Shown here in pieces: positions 28,181 to 37,045 of a stretch of DNA of 64,000 nt (position 1 is its first letter; each line of letters opens with the position of its first letter). The position numbers were made by a program, and so were the translations under genes. The DNA comes from Thioclava sediminum (GTDB taxonomy: Bacteria; Pseudomonadota; Alphaproteobacteria; Rhodobacterales; Rhodobacteraceae). Below the pieces are notes generated by a model. It saw only the letters and a list, made by a program, of their open reading frames with translations. It was not told where the DNA came from and searched no databases. The DNA is taken from NCBI RefSeq assembly GCF_002020355.1, contig NZ_MPZV01000002.1:966686-1030685 (forward strand). Reading direction: 5' to 3'.

Positions 28181-29481
28181 CGCCTCTGGAAGCCGGTTTG
28201 ACCGGGATCGGCGCGCTCTTCGCGCTGATGATCCTGCGCACGCCCGTCGCCTTTGCCATGCTGCTGGTGGGCTATTTCGGGCTGTGGATTCTGGAAGGGA
28301 CCCGCGCAGCAGGCGCCGTGATGCTGACCGAGAGCTATTCGACGGTGTCCAATTACAACCTGATCGTCGTGCCGATGTTCATCCTGCTGGGCAATATCGC
28401 CTCGGTCGCGGGGTTCTCGCGCGCGCTTTACGACGCGGCCTTCGCATGGGTCGGACGGTTCAAGGGTGGGCTCGCCTCCTCCTCGGTGCTGGGCTGCGCG
28501 GTGTTCTCCGCTGTGTCGGGCTCGTCGGTCGCGACGGCCGTCACCATCGGCAAGGTCGCCCTGCCCGAGATGAAGCGTCTGGGCTACGGCGATGCGCTGT
28601 CCACCGGCGCCATCGCGGCAGGCGGCACTTTGGGCTTCCTGATCCCGCCCTCGACCGGCTTTGTCCTCTACGCGATCCTGACCGAGGAATCGATCGGGCG
28701 GCTGTTCATGGCGGGCATTCTGCCGGGGCTCCTGCTGATGGGGCTGTTCATGGGGACGATCTGGCTGATCGCGACGCTGAACCCCAAGGCCGGGCCGCGC
28801 GGCGAACCGGTATCCGCAGGCGAGAAGTTCCGTCTGCTGGGGCGCGCAGGCCCGCTGATGGGGATCATCGCGGTCTCGATCGGCGGTATCTACGCAGGCG
28901 TCTTCACCCCGGTCGAAGCCTCGGCCATCGGCGCGGGTCTCGTGCTGCTGCTGGCGATTGCGATGCGTGCGATCGACTGGACGGGGTTCAAATCCGCCGT
29001 GCTGGAGACGCTAAAGACCTCGGCGATGCTCTACATGATCGTGATCGGGGCGAATGTGCTGAACCCATTCCTCGCGGTCACGCATATTCCGGAAACGCTG
29101 GGCAATGCGATGGTGGGGCTCGGCCTCGGGCCCTATGGGACGCTCGTCATGATCATCGCGGCCTATGTGGTGCTAGGCATGTTTCTCGACGGGCTGTCGA
29201 TGCTGGTGGTGACGATCCCGATCGTCTTCCCGGTGATCCAGGAGTTGGGCTTCGACCCGATCTGGTTCGGCGTCGTTGCGGTGATCGTGATCGAGATGGG
29301 GATGATCACCCCGCCGGTCGGGCTCAATGTCTTCGTGGTGAAAGGGGTCGCGCAGGATGTGCCGATGACCACCGTCTTCAAAGGCGTGCTGCCCTTCCTC
29401 TTCGCGATGATCCTGGCACTTCTACTGATCATCATCTTCCCGCAGATCGCGACGCTGATCCCGGACTCGATGTTCGGGTGA
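28177..29481 (+). CDS. dctM: TRAP transporter large permease DctM
   Basis: 434 residues with about 12 membrane helices. DctM signatures include LRTPVAFAMLLVGYFGLW, VVPMFILLGNIASVAGFSRALYDAAFAWVGR read in separate segments, and GGTLGFLIPPSTGFVLYAI. It forms the elevator-type translocation subunit with DctQ. It is the last gene of the operon; no clear terminator is visible. Confidence 0.95.
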   Translation: MTPLEAGLTGIGALFALMILRTPVAFAMLLVGYFGLWILEGTRAAGAVMLTESYSTVSNYNLIVVPMFILLGNIASVAGFSRALYDAAFAWVGRFKGGLASSSVLGCAVFSAVSGSSVATAVTIGKVALPEMKRLGYGDALSTGAIAAGGTLGFLIPPSTGFVLYAILTEESIGRLFMAGILPGLLLMGLFMGTIWLIATLNPKAGPRGEPVSAGEKFRLLGRAGPLMGIIAVSIGGIYAGVFTPVEASAIGAGLVLLLAIAMRAIDWTGFKSAVLETLKTSAMLYMIVIGANVLNPFLAVTHIPETLGNAMVGLGLGPYGTLVMIIAAYVVLGMFLDGLSMLVVTIPIVFPVIQELGFDPIWFGVVAVIVIEMGMITPPVGLNVFVVKGVAQDVPMTTVFKGVLPFLFAMILALLLIIIFPQIATLIPDSMFG

Positions 29482-29984
29482 AGCGATTTCCGGCAATCGT
29501 TAAAGAAAAAATTGAATGCGGACATCGGTCTCGCGGGACATGAATGACAGCAAAGGGCCAACTGCGACGCTCTGACGGCGATGGGCGGGAAATGGAAATT
29601 CGCTGCGCTTTACCGCAATGTCTGCTATGCGAAGCTGTCCGTTCAGATCAAACGCGCCGGAAATGGAATAGCGCGTCGATTTGCGGTTTTGTGTATCGAC
29701 TCTGGGTGAGCTCAGAGACCTGCTCCCAAAACGCGTTGAAGTGCTTGGCGTGCGCGCCATGTCCGACACTTTCGAAACGTGAGGCAAATTGATACGCGCG
29801 CCCGCAGCTTCAGCAGCGCCGATTATCGCCTCATCTTCAAAGCCGACGATACGGCTTGTGGCGATGGCTTTCAGGTCGCCGCGTGCAAGGCCGGATGCAC
29901 GGGCGAATGACCCTCAAGAGAGCGCCCCGATCACCGCGAGCGATCGGAGGGTTCCTTCCTCGGGAACCGCGATCCGCCCGGTCG
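29482..29984. other. Non-coding gap between dctM and accC, with possible gene decay
   Basis: No intact gene. At 29583-29610 lies copy 3 of the dispersed motif (GAAATGGAAATTCGCTGCGCTT core). On the minus strand between about 29984 and 29780 one frame reads as protein-like (GRIAVPEEGTLRSLAVIGAL, then a TGA, then LARGDLKAIATSRIVGFEDE), which may be the remains of a gene downstream of accC. I cannot name it with confidence. Confidence 0.4.
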
Positions 29985-31373
29985 TCAGGCGGACTTGCGA
30001 ATGTCTTCAGCCCGCGTCGCCAGCCAGTCTTCGAGCCAAAGCGTCGACACCGAGCCGGAGATGATGTCCGGCGCCATCAACAAGGCGGCATGAAGACTCG
30101 CTGTGGTCGGTTTCGGACCGATCTGAAGTTCGCCGAGCGCGCCTGCCAGCTTCGCCAAGGCGGCGTCGCGAGTACGGTCCCAGACGATGAGCTTTCCAAG
30201 GAGTGAATCGTAATAAGGAGGGATCGTGTCGCCCTCGCAGACGCCGGTGTCGAAGCGCACGCCCGGCCCGCCCGGAACCTTTAAAGTTTCGAGAACACCG
30301 GGGGCGGGGAAGAAATTCTTGTCAGGATTCTCGGCGTTGATGCGAACTTCAATCGCATGCCCCCGCGCGGTGATATCCTCTTGCTTGAGCGACAGCGGCT
30401 CGCCGCCCATGATCAGAAGCATCTCGCGCAGGAGATCGACGCCGGTGATCATCTCGGTGATCGGGTGCTCGACCTGGATGCGCGTATTCATCTCGATGAA
30501 ATAGAACGCCTCTCGGTCCATGTCGTAGAGATATTCCAGCGTCCCTGCCCCGCGATAGGAAACGCCCTCGGCCAGGCGCACCGCAGCTGCGCAAAGATCG
30601 GCGCGCACGGAATCGGGCAGCGCCACGGCTGGCGCTTCTTCCCAGACCTTCTGGCGGCGACGTTGGAGAGAGCATTCCCGCTCGAACAAATGGACCGCAC
30701 GGGTGCCGTCGCCGAGAATCTGCACTTCGATATGACGCGCGTTACGAATGAAGGCCTCGATATAGACCCCGTCATCGCCGAACCCGGCCCGAGCCTCGTT
30801 CATCGCCGTGGGGAGCGCGGCGATCAGCTCTTCTCGGGTATTGGCGATACGGATACCGCGCCCGCCACCGCCAGCGGCAGCCTTGATCATCACCGGGTAG
30901 CCGATCCGTTCAGCCACCTCGACCGCCGCGTCGAGACCGGCGACACGTCCGTCGCTGCCCGGGACCACTGGCACGCCCGCCTCGATGGCGGCCGTGCGCG
31001 CGTTTACCTTGTCGCCCATCCGTTCGATCGTGGCCGCGTCGGGGCCGCAGAAGGTCACGCCCAACTCGCTTACGCGGCGGGCGAACTCGGCGCTCTCGGA
31101 GAGGAAGCCGTAACCGGGATGCACCGCATCCGCACCGCTCTCCGACACCGCTTTCAGGACCGCGTCGATGTCGAGATAGGACTTCGCCGCCTGCACCGGG
31201 CCGATCACCATCACTTCGTCCGCCATCCGCGCGGCCAGCATCTCGCGGTCGGCTTCCGACACGACCTGTACGGTTCGAATACCCAGATCTCGCGCTGCTC
31301 GGATGATGCGCACGGCGATCTCGCCGCGGTTCGCGATCAGAAGCTTCTTAATGCCGGAACCCTGCGACGTCAT
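29985..31373 (-). CDS. biotin carboxylase subunit (AccC-like)
   Basis: 462 residues, ATP-grasp biotin carboxylase: KKLLIANRGEIAVRIIRAAR at the N-terminus, DAVHPGYGFLSESAEFA, the glycine-rich ATP loop AAAGGGGRGIRIA, and FYFIEMNTRIQVEHPITEMITG with catalytic residues. It carboxylates the biotin of the adjacent 82-residue carrier with bicarbonate and ATP. It sits at the end of a pxpBC/kinase/phospholyase operon rather than with fatty-acid genes, so it likely serves that pathway. ATG 31373 overlaps the carrier stop by 4 bp. A C-terminal tail (LEDWLATRAEDIRKSA) matches carboxylases of urea/amide-type systems poorly, so the partner remains open. Confidence 0.93.
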   Translation of the reverse strand: MTSQGSGIKKLLIANRGEIAVRIIRAARDLGIRTVQVVSEADREMLAARMADEVMVIGPVQAAKSYLDIDAVLKAVSESGADAVHPGYGFLSESAEFARRVSELGVTFCGPDAATIERMGDKVNARTAAIEAGVPVVPGSDGRVAGLDAAVEVAERIGYPVMIKAAAGGGGRGIRIANTREELIAALPTAMNEARAGFGDDGVYIEAFIRNARHIEVQILGDGTRAVHLFERECSLQRRRQKVWEEAPAVALPDSVRADLCAAAVRLAEGVSYRGAGTLEYLYDMDREAFYFIEMNTRIQVEHPITEMITGVDLLREMLLIMGGEPLSLKQEDITARGHAIEVRINAENPDKNFFPAPGVLETLKVPGGPGVRFDTGVCEGDTIPPYYDSLLGKLIVWDRTRDAALAKLAGALGELQIGPKPTTASLHAALLMAPDIISGSVSTLWLEDWLATRAEDIRKSA

Positions 31374-31618
31374 TCGGACACCTCGATCTCGCACAGCACA
31401 TCGCCCGGCTCGATGCTTTCGCCATCGGGCGCTGCGTAACCCTTGAAGGTTCCCGCCACCTCGGCCTCGATCGGAATGAAGGACTTCATGACCTCCACGA
31501 GCGCGAGAGTATCCCCCACAGCCACGGCATCGCCGGGCGCCTTGAACGGCTCGGCTTCAGGCGACGGGCGGTGAAAGACGAGCCCCGGAAGTGCAGCTTC
31601 GATTTGCGTGATGGCCAT
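31370..31618 (-). CDS. biotinyl carrier protein (short AccB-like)
   Basis: 82 residues, only the biotinyl domain: VALVEVMKS-type motif VEVMKSF with the biotinylated Lys at about 45, flanked by GDAVAVGDTLAL and GTFKGYAAPDGESIEPGDVL. Normal AccB has a further N-terminal region of about 70 residues that is absent here. It is 24 bp after the PLP-enzyme gene and overlaps the biotin carboxylase gene, so it is the carrier for that enzyme. Confidence 0.93.
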   Translation of the reverse strand: MAITQIEAALPGLVFHRPSPEAEPFKAPGDAVAVGDTLALVEVMKSFIPIEAEVAGTFKGYAAPDGESIEPGDVLCEIEVSE

Positions 31619-31642
31619 ATCGGGCCTCCTGTTGGTCTCGTG

Positions 31643-32968
31643 TTACTTGATGCGGGCGAGAACCCGGTCGAAGGCGGCCAGGAACTGGTCTGCGTTCTCT
31701 CGGGTGAAGACGAGCGGCGGGCGTATTTTGAGAACGTTATGCGTCTTCGAGCAGGCCGAGATCAGCACACGTTCCTCCCGCAGACCGTTGACGATGACCG
31801 ACGTCGCGGCCGCATCCGGCGTCTTGGCGGCGCGGTCAGACACGATCTCGACCCCGAGGAACAGCCCAGCGCCCCGGACGTCGCCGATGCAAGGATGGGC
31901 CTCCGCCCGAGCGCGGATCCCGTCCTGAAGATAGGCACCGATCTCGCGCGCGTTCTCGGTCAGCCCCTCGCCTTCGATCACGTCGAGCACGGCGGTCGCG
32001 GCGGCGATCGCGACCGCGTTGCCCCCGAAAGTGTTGAAATACCGCGCCTTGCGCCCGAACTCCTCGACCAGCTCCGGGCGCACGGCAACGCCCGCGACCG
32101 GGTAGCCATTGCCCATCGGCTTGCCCATGGTGACAAGGTCGGGGACCACGTCATGACGCTGGAAGCCCCAGAGCGCGTCTCCGGTCCGCCCGAAGCCCGA
32201 CTGCACTTCGTCGGCGATGTAGACAGCACCAGCCGCGTGTGCCGCGTCGACCGCCCCCTTGAGGAAACCGCGCGGCCCGTCAAAGACCCCGTCACTGGCA
32301 AAAATGCCGTCGCAGATGAAGAGTGCGGGCTTGATGCCGTGCCGCTTCAGATCGGCGAAGGCGGCCTCGACGGCGGCGGCGAAATTCGCCGCCATGTCCT
32401 CGCCCTGACGATAGGCATCCGGCGCGGGCACGGTACGCACATGCGGACCAAGGTCGACATTCGCGCCGAGCGAGGGAGAAAACTCGGATACCGACTGGGT
32501 GATGCCGTGATAGGCCGTCTCCGTCACGACGATCCCGAGCCCCCCGGTATAGGCCTGCGCGATGCGCACGGCGAGGTCGTTGGCATCGGACCCGGTGCAG
32601 GTGAACATCATGTGCCCGATCTCGTCCGGCATCGTGTTCAGAAGCCGTTCGGCATAATCGAGGATACTGCCGTGGATATAGCGGGTGTTGGTCGCGAGGA
32701 TGCCGGCCTGCGTCGCGATCGCCTCGACCACCTTGGGATGACAATGGCCGATGGAGGTCACGTTGTTATAGGCATCGAGATAAGCGTTATCTTCTTGATC
32801 GAAGAGCCAGGCCCCCTCGCCGCGCACGAGATGCAACGGCTTGTCGTAGAAGAGACGATACGCCGGGCCAAGCAGCGCCTTGCGCCGCTCGATCATCTCG
32901 CGCGTTTCAGGGTCGAGATCCGTGGCGCCTTCTTGGAAGGCATTGACCATGCCGGTGTCAATATTCAT
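31643..32968 (-). CDS. class III PLP enzyme, phospholyase-like (AGXT2L type)
   Basis: 441 residues. The fold is class III aminotransferase, but details point to the ethanolamine-phosphate/5-phosphohydroxylysine phospholyase branch: TCTGSDANDLAVRIAQAYTG, TAYHGITQSVSEFSP, the PLP region VYIADEVQSGFGRTGD, and the lysine motif TMGKPMGNGYPVAGV (GKPMGNG). Such enzymes remove phosphate and ammonia from phosphorylated amino alcohols. The upstream APH-fold kinase fits as the enzyme that makes the phosphorylated substrate. An ordinary transaminase role is possible. Confidence 0.85.
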   Translation of the reverse strand: MNIDTGMVNAFQEGATDLDPETREMIERRKALLGPAYRLFYDKPLHLVRGEGAWLFDQEDNAYLDAYNNVTSIGHCHPKVVEAIATQAGILATNTRYIHGSILDYAERLLNTMPDEIGHMMFTCTGSDANDLAVRIAQAYTGGLGIVVTETAYHGITQSVSEFSPSLGANVDLGPHVRTVPAPDAYRQGEDMAANFAAAVEAAFADLKRHGIKPALFICDGIFASDGVFDGPRGFLKGAVDAAHAAGAVYIADEVQSGFGRTGDALWGFQRHDVVPDLVTMGKPMGNGYPVAGVAVRPELVEEFGRKARYFNTFGGNAVAIAAATAVLDVIEGEGLTENAREIGAYLQDGIRARAEAHPCIGDVRGAGLFLGVEIVSDRAAKTPDAAATSVIVNGLREERVLISACSKTHNVLKIRPPLVFTRENADQFLAAFDRVLARIK

Positions 32969-32972
32969 GCGT

Positions 32973-34043
32973 TCACTCCATATCGCACGCGCTGAGCAAA
33001 GCCCGGGTCACGTCCTGGGTGGGAAGGGTCGCGAAACGGGCCATCGCCGTGCGGGCAGGTCCGTTGTTGCGCAGGATGTAGGCAGCGTTTTCGGGGTAGC
33101 GCGCTGCACGCCAGTTGGTGATCGTGATCGAAGCTACGAGGCGCGCCACCGTCAGATCGCGTAGCAGCTCCACCTCCTCGCGCTCGAGCGGCAGGACGGC
33201 GTGATAGGAGGCCACGAGACGTGCGATTGCGTCGAGCGGATCGTCTTCGCTCGCCAGATAGGAGGCGGCGACGGCCACATCGATGGCGAGATAAGTGTTC
33301 ACCATGTCGCCGAAATCGAGAATGCCGGTGATCCGGTCCTGCTCGCTCGCATCCACGAGGATGTTGTGGTGGTTCATGTCGTTATGGATCACCTGACGGC
33401 GCAGACCGCCGAGCGCAGGGGCAACCTGCGCCTCGAAATGATCGAGCTCGCGCCGCACCGCATCCGCCACCGCATCCTCGCCGAGGCTCTCGGTCAGTGG
33501 GCGCAGGCGCGGGAGATGCTGGATGTCCCACAGCAGTTCATGGCGCGCACCCGGATGGTCGAACCCTTCGAGCGCCCGGCCCAGCCGCGCCGTCATCGCG
33601 CCGATCCCGGACTGCATCCGCGCCGTCATCGGCACGTGATGCAGCGGCGTGCCGTCAAGCCAGGACAGAACCCGCACCACGCTGGTGCGCCCCGACGGCA
33701 GCTTTAGCCGCTGCGTGAACGCACCGTCGAGCGCAGCCACCGCGCGCGGAAGTGGAAGCTCGGGATCGACCCGGGCAACCCAGCGCAGCGCCGCGGTCTG
33801 GAACTCCGTGTTGAGCGGGTCCTCGACCGCATTCGAGATCTTCAGGATGTAGTCCTGCCCAGTCCCGGTCACGATGCGGAAATTCTGGTCTCGCTCGCAG
33901 GCGATTTCATGTGCGGAACCGTCGATCCCCCAGTGATCGTGCAAAAGCGTCTGGGCCTGATCCGGCGTCAGCCGCGGCGGCGCGCTGGCCAACAGCCCAG
34001 CCAGAAGGGAGTCTTGGTCGACCGCAGAGCCGTCTGTCATCAT
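32973..34043 (-). CDS. APH-fold phosphotransferase (hydroxylysine-kinase-like)
   Basis: 356 residues of the aminoglycoside-phosphotransferase/choline-kinase fold: LKISNAVEDPLNTEFQTAAL (ATP-binding Lys), the Brenner motif QVIHNDMNHHNILVD (catalytic Asp and Asn) and GILDFGDMVNTYLAIDVA (metal Asp). Pairing with a GKPMGNG-type phospholyase repeats the hydroxylysine kinase / phosphohydroxylysine phospholyase pair known in animals. It is 4 bp before the PLP-enzyme gene. Starts at 34055 (overlapping pxpC) or 34040 are also possible. Confidence 0.85.
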   Translation of the reverse strand: MMTDGSAVDQDSLLAGLLASAPPRLTPDQAQTLLHDHWGIDGSAHEIACERDQNFRIVTGTGQDYILKISNAVEDPLNTEFQTAALRWVARVDPELPLPRAVAALDGAFTQRLKLPSGRTSVVRVLSWLDGTPLHHVPMTARMQSGIGAMTARLGRALEGFDHPGARHELLWDIQHLPRLRPLTESLGEDAVADAVRRELDHFEAQVAPALGGLRRQVIHNDMNHHNILVDASEQDRITGILDFGDMVNTYLAIDVAVAASYLASEDDPLDAIARLVASYHAVLPLEREEVELLRDLTVARLVASITITNWRAARYPENAAYILRNNGPARTAMARFATLPTQDVTRALLSACDME

Positions 34044-34047
34044 CGCT

Positions 34048-35022
34048 TCAGGCATTTTCCAGGATCTCGGGTTTGGTTTTTGCATCGATTTCGGCCCGCA
34101 GCGCCGCTGCGCCGTCGCGGTCCACACGGCGGAAACGCAGGGTCTCGTTCGGCTTGGCCTGCGCCAGCTTCCAGAAGGCGGCGCTCGCGATGGTGAAGGG
34201 GTTGATGAAGCCGCCGGTGCTCGGCGCGTCATTGACGAGGATGATCGGCGTCTGACCGGCAAGGTTCACAGCCCCCATCGGATAGCCGTGGTCGATGATG
34301 TTCGACGGGTCCTGCCCGTGATCCGGGGATTTGTTCAAAGCCTTGTCGGAAAACCCGAAATCCGGGCCGGTCAGGCGAATGCCGGTGCGACTGCTCTTTG
34401 TCTGAATCTGCCAGTCGGTCGAAAAGAACATCTCGATCGTCGCCTCGTCGAGCCAGTCGTCATTCGGCCCGCACAGCGCCTCGACCTCCCAAACGCGGTC
34501 GGTGCCGATCACCGGGCGCGCGGATTCGGGCAGAACGTAGAGGGCGCTCGTCTCCGAGACGCCGACCGGCAGCGTCTGACCCGCGATGAGGGCATGACCG
34601 CCGACGCCCGCCTGATGGAACACGGCGCGCGAACCCAGAACCGGCTCGGTCGCGATCCCGCCGGACACCGCGAGATAGGCCCGCGCGCCGGTCTTGGCGA
34701 AGCCCATGGTCAGCGTCTGGCCCGCCGAGACCGCGACGGTCGCGTACATCGGGATCGGCGCGCCATCGAGCGCGGGCGACATGTCCGCGCCGGTGACGGC
34801 GATCAGCATGTCGGCATCGAAGGTCAGGGTCGGCCCCATGAACTGGCACTCCAGCGCAGCAGTGTCGCGGTCATTACCGACAAGGATATTGGCCTGGCGG
34901 AACGACCAGGCGTCGAAGGGCCCCGAGAGCGGGAACCCCTGCTCCAGAAAGCCCTCGCGCCCCGGAAGCTCCTGCACGCAGGTCTGAAGACCCGGTTTCA
35001 CCGTGGTGATGGTGCGGCTCAT
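34048..35022 (-). CDS. pxpC: 5-oxoprolinase subunit C / biotin-dependent carboxyltransferase family (KipA-like)
   Basis: 324 residues of the KipA/allophanate hydrolase subunit 2 family: LQTCVQELPGREGFLEQGFPLSGPFD, ALECQFMGPTLTFDADMLIAVTGAD, DWQIQTKSSRTGIRLTGP and VNLAGQTPIILVNDAPSTGG. In PxpABC, B and C together activate the lactam with ATP while PxpA takes part in ring opening. It overlaps pxpB by 4 bp. Because a biotin carrier and biotin carboxylase lie in the same operon, a biotin-linked reaction is also possible here. Confidence 0.9.
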   Translation of the reverse strand: MSRTITTVKPGLQTCVQELPGREGFLEQGFPLSGPFDAWSFRQANILVGNDRDTAALECQFMGPTLTFDADMLIAVTGADMSPALDGAPIPMYATVAVSAGQTLTMGFAKTGARAYLAVSGGIATEPVLGSRAVFHQAGVGGHALIAGQTLPVGVSETSALYVLPESARPVIGTDRVWEVEALCGPNDDWLDEATIEMFFSTDWQIQTKSSRTGIRLTGPDFGFSDKALNKSPDHGQDPSNIIDHGYPMGAVNLAGQTPIILVNDAPSTGGFINPFTIASAAFWKLAQAKPNETLRFRRVDRDGAAALRAEIDAKTKPEILENA

Positions 35023-35885
35023 TTGGAGGCCTCCTCTTGCGCCTTGGCCCAGTCGAGATAGCGGTCGACCGAGAAGACCTGGTAATCGACGATGTCGTGA
35101 CGGAACGTCCCCTCGGCGACGCGCGCTTCGATCTCGCTGTATTCATCGCGTTCGACGGGCTTGAACCGAACCCGGTCGCCAGCCCGAAACAGCGCGAGAC
35201 TGTCCCTGAAGTCGGGAAGCCGCTGCGCCCCGTCATAGGTCGGCGCCGGCGTATGGCCGATAAGCTGATAGCCGCCCGGCGTCGCGTCCGGATAGATACA
35301 GGTTAACGCACCACCAAGACCGACCGCCCCTTTCGGGGTATGGGTGCGCGGCGGATTGTATTTCGGCGCGATGATCCGCGCAGTGGGATTGAGGGCGAGC
35401 AACGAGCACAGACCGGGCCAGAAGCCGAGCGCCGCAACCCAGTATTCGGTCGAGGCGTGACGGCGGCGCAGCGCGGCACGATCCGGCAACCCGTTCAACT
35501 CGCAGATCAACTCGGGATCGGGCGTCTTCTCGGGATAGTCCTTGCGGTAGTCTTCGACGCAGGCTTCCGTCTTCTCATCGAAATAGAGCACAGGAATGGT
35601 GATCAGCCGACTTGCGAGCGTTCCCGTCACCCCGCGCCCCATCTCCGCATAAAGCGCTTCGATCTCGTGGCACAGGTCTTCGTAGGAGATACGGTCGGGA
35701 TCGTAGTTCACCTGGAACGAGGCCAGCTCGGGGATCAGATCGACAAGGCCCGCGATTCGCGCCTCTCGCACAGCAGCGACAAGTCGGTGAACGATGAAGT
35801 TGATGGTGAAATCCATCCCGTCACCCAGCTCGACCTCGATCGCGCGATCTCCTCCGGGATAGAATCGCAGAGCTTCGTGAAGCAT
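35019..35885 (-). CDS. pxpB: 5-oxoprolinase subunit B (KipI/allophanate hydrolase subunit 1 family)
   Basis: 288 residues. Family motifs: YPGGDRAIEVELGD, VNYDPDRISYEDL, IPVLYFDE, YWVAALGFWPGLCSLLAL (the GF.PG.PYL-type segment), RTHTPKGAVGLGGALTCIYPDATPGGYQLIGHTP. It is the first gene of the six-gene minus-strand operon, divergent from gntR; the operator-bearing promoter lies 72-98 bp upstream. ATG 35885 was chosen (GGAG upstream, family-like MLHEALRFYPGG) over an ATG at 35921. Confidence 0.9.
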   Translation of the reverse strand: MLHEALRFYPGGDRAIEVELGDGMDFTINFIVHRLVAAVREARIAGLVDLIPELASFQVNYDPDRISYEDLCHEIEALYAEMGRGVTGTLASRLITIPVLYFDEKTEACVEDYRKDYPEKTPDPELICELNGLPDRAALRRRHASTEYWVAALGFWPGLCSLLALNPTARIIAPKYNPPRTHTPKGAVGLGGALTCIYPDATPGGYQLIGHTPAPTYDGAQRLPDFRDSLALFRAGDRVRFKPVERDEYSEIEARVAEGTFRHDIVDYQVFSVDRYLDWAKAQEEASK

Positions 35886-35956
35886 TCGACCTGTTCTCCT
35901 CTCGGCTATTTTTCGACGCATCCGCGCGACTTTGCCGCTGGATCTTCCCTAGTTGG

Positions 35957-35983
35957 AGTATATGATATATCAATTAGCGTCAA
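35957..35983 (-). promoter_or_regulatory. pxpB promoter with embedded GntR operator
   Basis: On the minus strand: TTGACG (35983-35978), a 15-bp spacer, then TATACT (35962-35957). The perfect palindrome TGATATATCA (35963-35972) fills most of the spacer, where a bound repressor would block RNA polymerase. The identical palindrome occurs at the pxpA promoter. Confidence 0.6.
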
Positions 35984-36055
35984 CGGCCTTTACCCGTCGA
36001 TACAAAGTAAGATACCAAGTTGGGAAGCGGACCACGCGCAGCGAAAGGCATTCGA

Positions 36056-36718
36056 GTGAAGAAGATTGAGCACCAGTCATTGAGCGACCAGGCGTATCAC
36101 GCGATCCGGGACGGGATGCAGGAGGGCCTTTTTATCCCGATGGAGCCGCTGGTCATCCGCACGCTCGCGGCGAACTACGGAATCTCTGCCACCCCGATCC
36201 GCGAAGCGCTTCAACGGCTCGTCGCCGAGCGCCTTTTGACGGTGCTGCCGAATCGGTCGATCGTGGTGCCCCGCATGACCCAGAGACGATTTCGCGAGCT
36301 CATGCCAATCCGCGCAGCGCTTGAAGGAATGGCGGCGGAACTGGCCGTCGATAAGTTCACCGAGGACGAGATCGCACAGCTCTCGGAGCTGACCGCGCGA
36401 GTGGAAGAGGTCGCGAAACGCCATGATTCCGCGGGCTATCTGACCCTCAACCGCGAATTCCACTTCACCGTCTACCGCCGCGCGAACAATCCGGAACTTC
36501 TTCTTCTTATCAATGACTTATGGCTAAAGGTTGGCCCGGTTTTTACCGGCCTTTTCGACGATGAGCACTTCAAACACCACGCCAATGACGAACACCGCAA
36601 TATCCTCGCAGCGATCGAGCGGCGCGACGCGGAAGCAGCGGGTCGGTTCATGCGGCAGGATATCGACATTGCCGCGAAAGCATTGCTTCCGCTGATGCCG
36701 CTGACTGAGGGGGCCTGA
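36056..36718 (+). CDS. GntR/FCD-family transcriptional regulator
   Basis: 220 residues. N-terminal winged HTH (about 5-70: SLSDQAYHAIRDGMQEG, LAANYGISATPIREALQRLVAE) and a C-terminal FCD ligand domain (about 85-210) with the metal-binding His and Asp pattern NREFHFTVYRRANNPELL and HANDEHRNILAAIERRD. It is placed between the two catabolic operons and is the likely repressor binding TGATATATCA at both. GTG 36056 (AAAGG upstream) fits the family N-terminus; TTG 36020 is unlikely. It is followed by a strong terminator. Confidence 0.92.
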   Translation: MKKIEHQSLSDQAYHAIRDGMQEGLFIPMEPLVIRTLAANYGISATPIREALQRLVAERLLTVLPNRSIVVPRMTQRRFRELMPIRAALEGMAAELAVDKFTEDEIAQLSELTARVEEVAKRHDSAGYLTLNREFHFTVYRRANNPELLLLINDLWLKVGPVFTGLFDDEHFKHHANDEHRNILAAIERRDAEAAGRFMRQDIDIAAKALLPLMPLTEGA

Positions 36719-36755
36719 GCGCGACCCCGGCCAGAACCCAAGTAGACACCCACCG

Positions 36756-36784
36756 GGGCGGCATCTTGCCGCCCTTCTTTTTTT
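36756..36784 (+). terminator. Rho-independent terminator of gntR
   Basis: GGGCGGC/GCCGCCC, a perfect 7-bp stem with an ATCTT loop, followed by TTCTTTTTTT. It separates gntR from the pxpA operon. The rest of the 36719-37045 gap holds only the pxpA promoter and operator. Confidence 0.92.
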
Positions 36785-36985
36785 GCGCAGCAGGCCCTGC
36801 GCAAAATGCCCCGGCAGCACCCGGCGACCAAACCGCGCCTCACCCACCTCGCTGCCGACATCCCTGCCCTGCCCAAAAAACAGCCACCCGCCCAGATTCG
36901 CTCTCGTCACGCGATTTTCGTTTGCGACGCAAAGAGGCGCCATACGTTTTCGGCCCCGACCTGCTTCCCCCTGGGAAAGATTATC

Positions 36986-37032
36986 TTGACACAAGGTGAT
37001 GATATCGTCGTTATAGGATACATGATATATCA
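36986..37032 (+). promoter_or_regulatory. pxpA promoter and GntR operator
   Basis: TTGACA at 36986-36991, an 18-bp spacer and GTTATA at 37010-37015 form a good sigma-70-type promoter. The palindrome TGATATATCA lies at 37023-37032, in the predicted initially transcribed region, just before the GGAGG ribosome-binding site. It is identical to the operator in the pxpB promoter and shares the flanking pattern TAnATGATATATCAnTT. Confidence 0.7.
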
Positions 37033-37045
37033 TTTGGAGGCGAAG

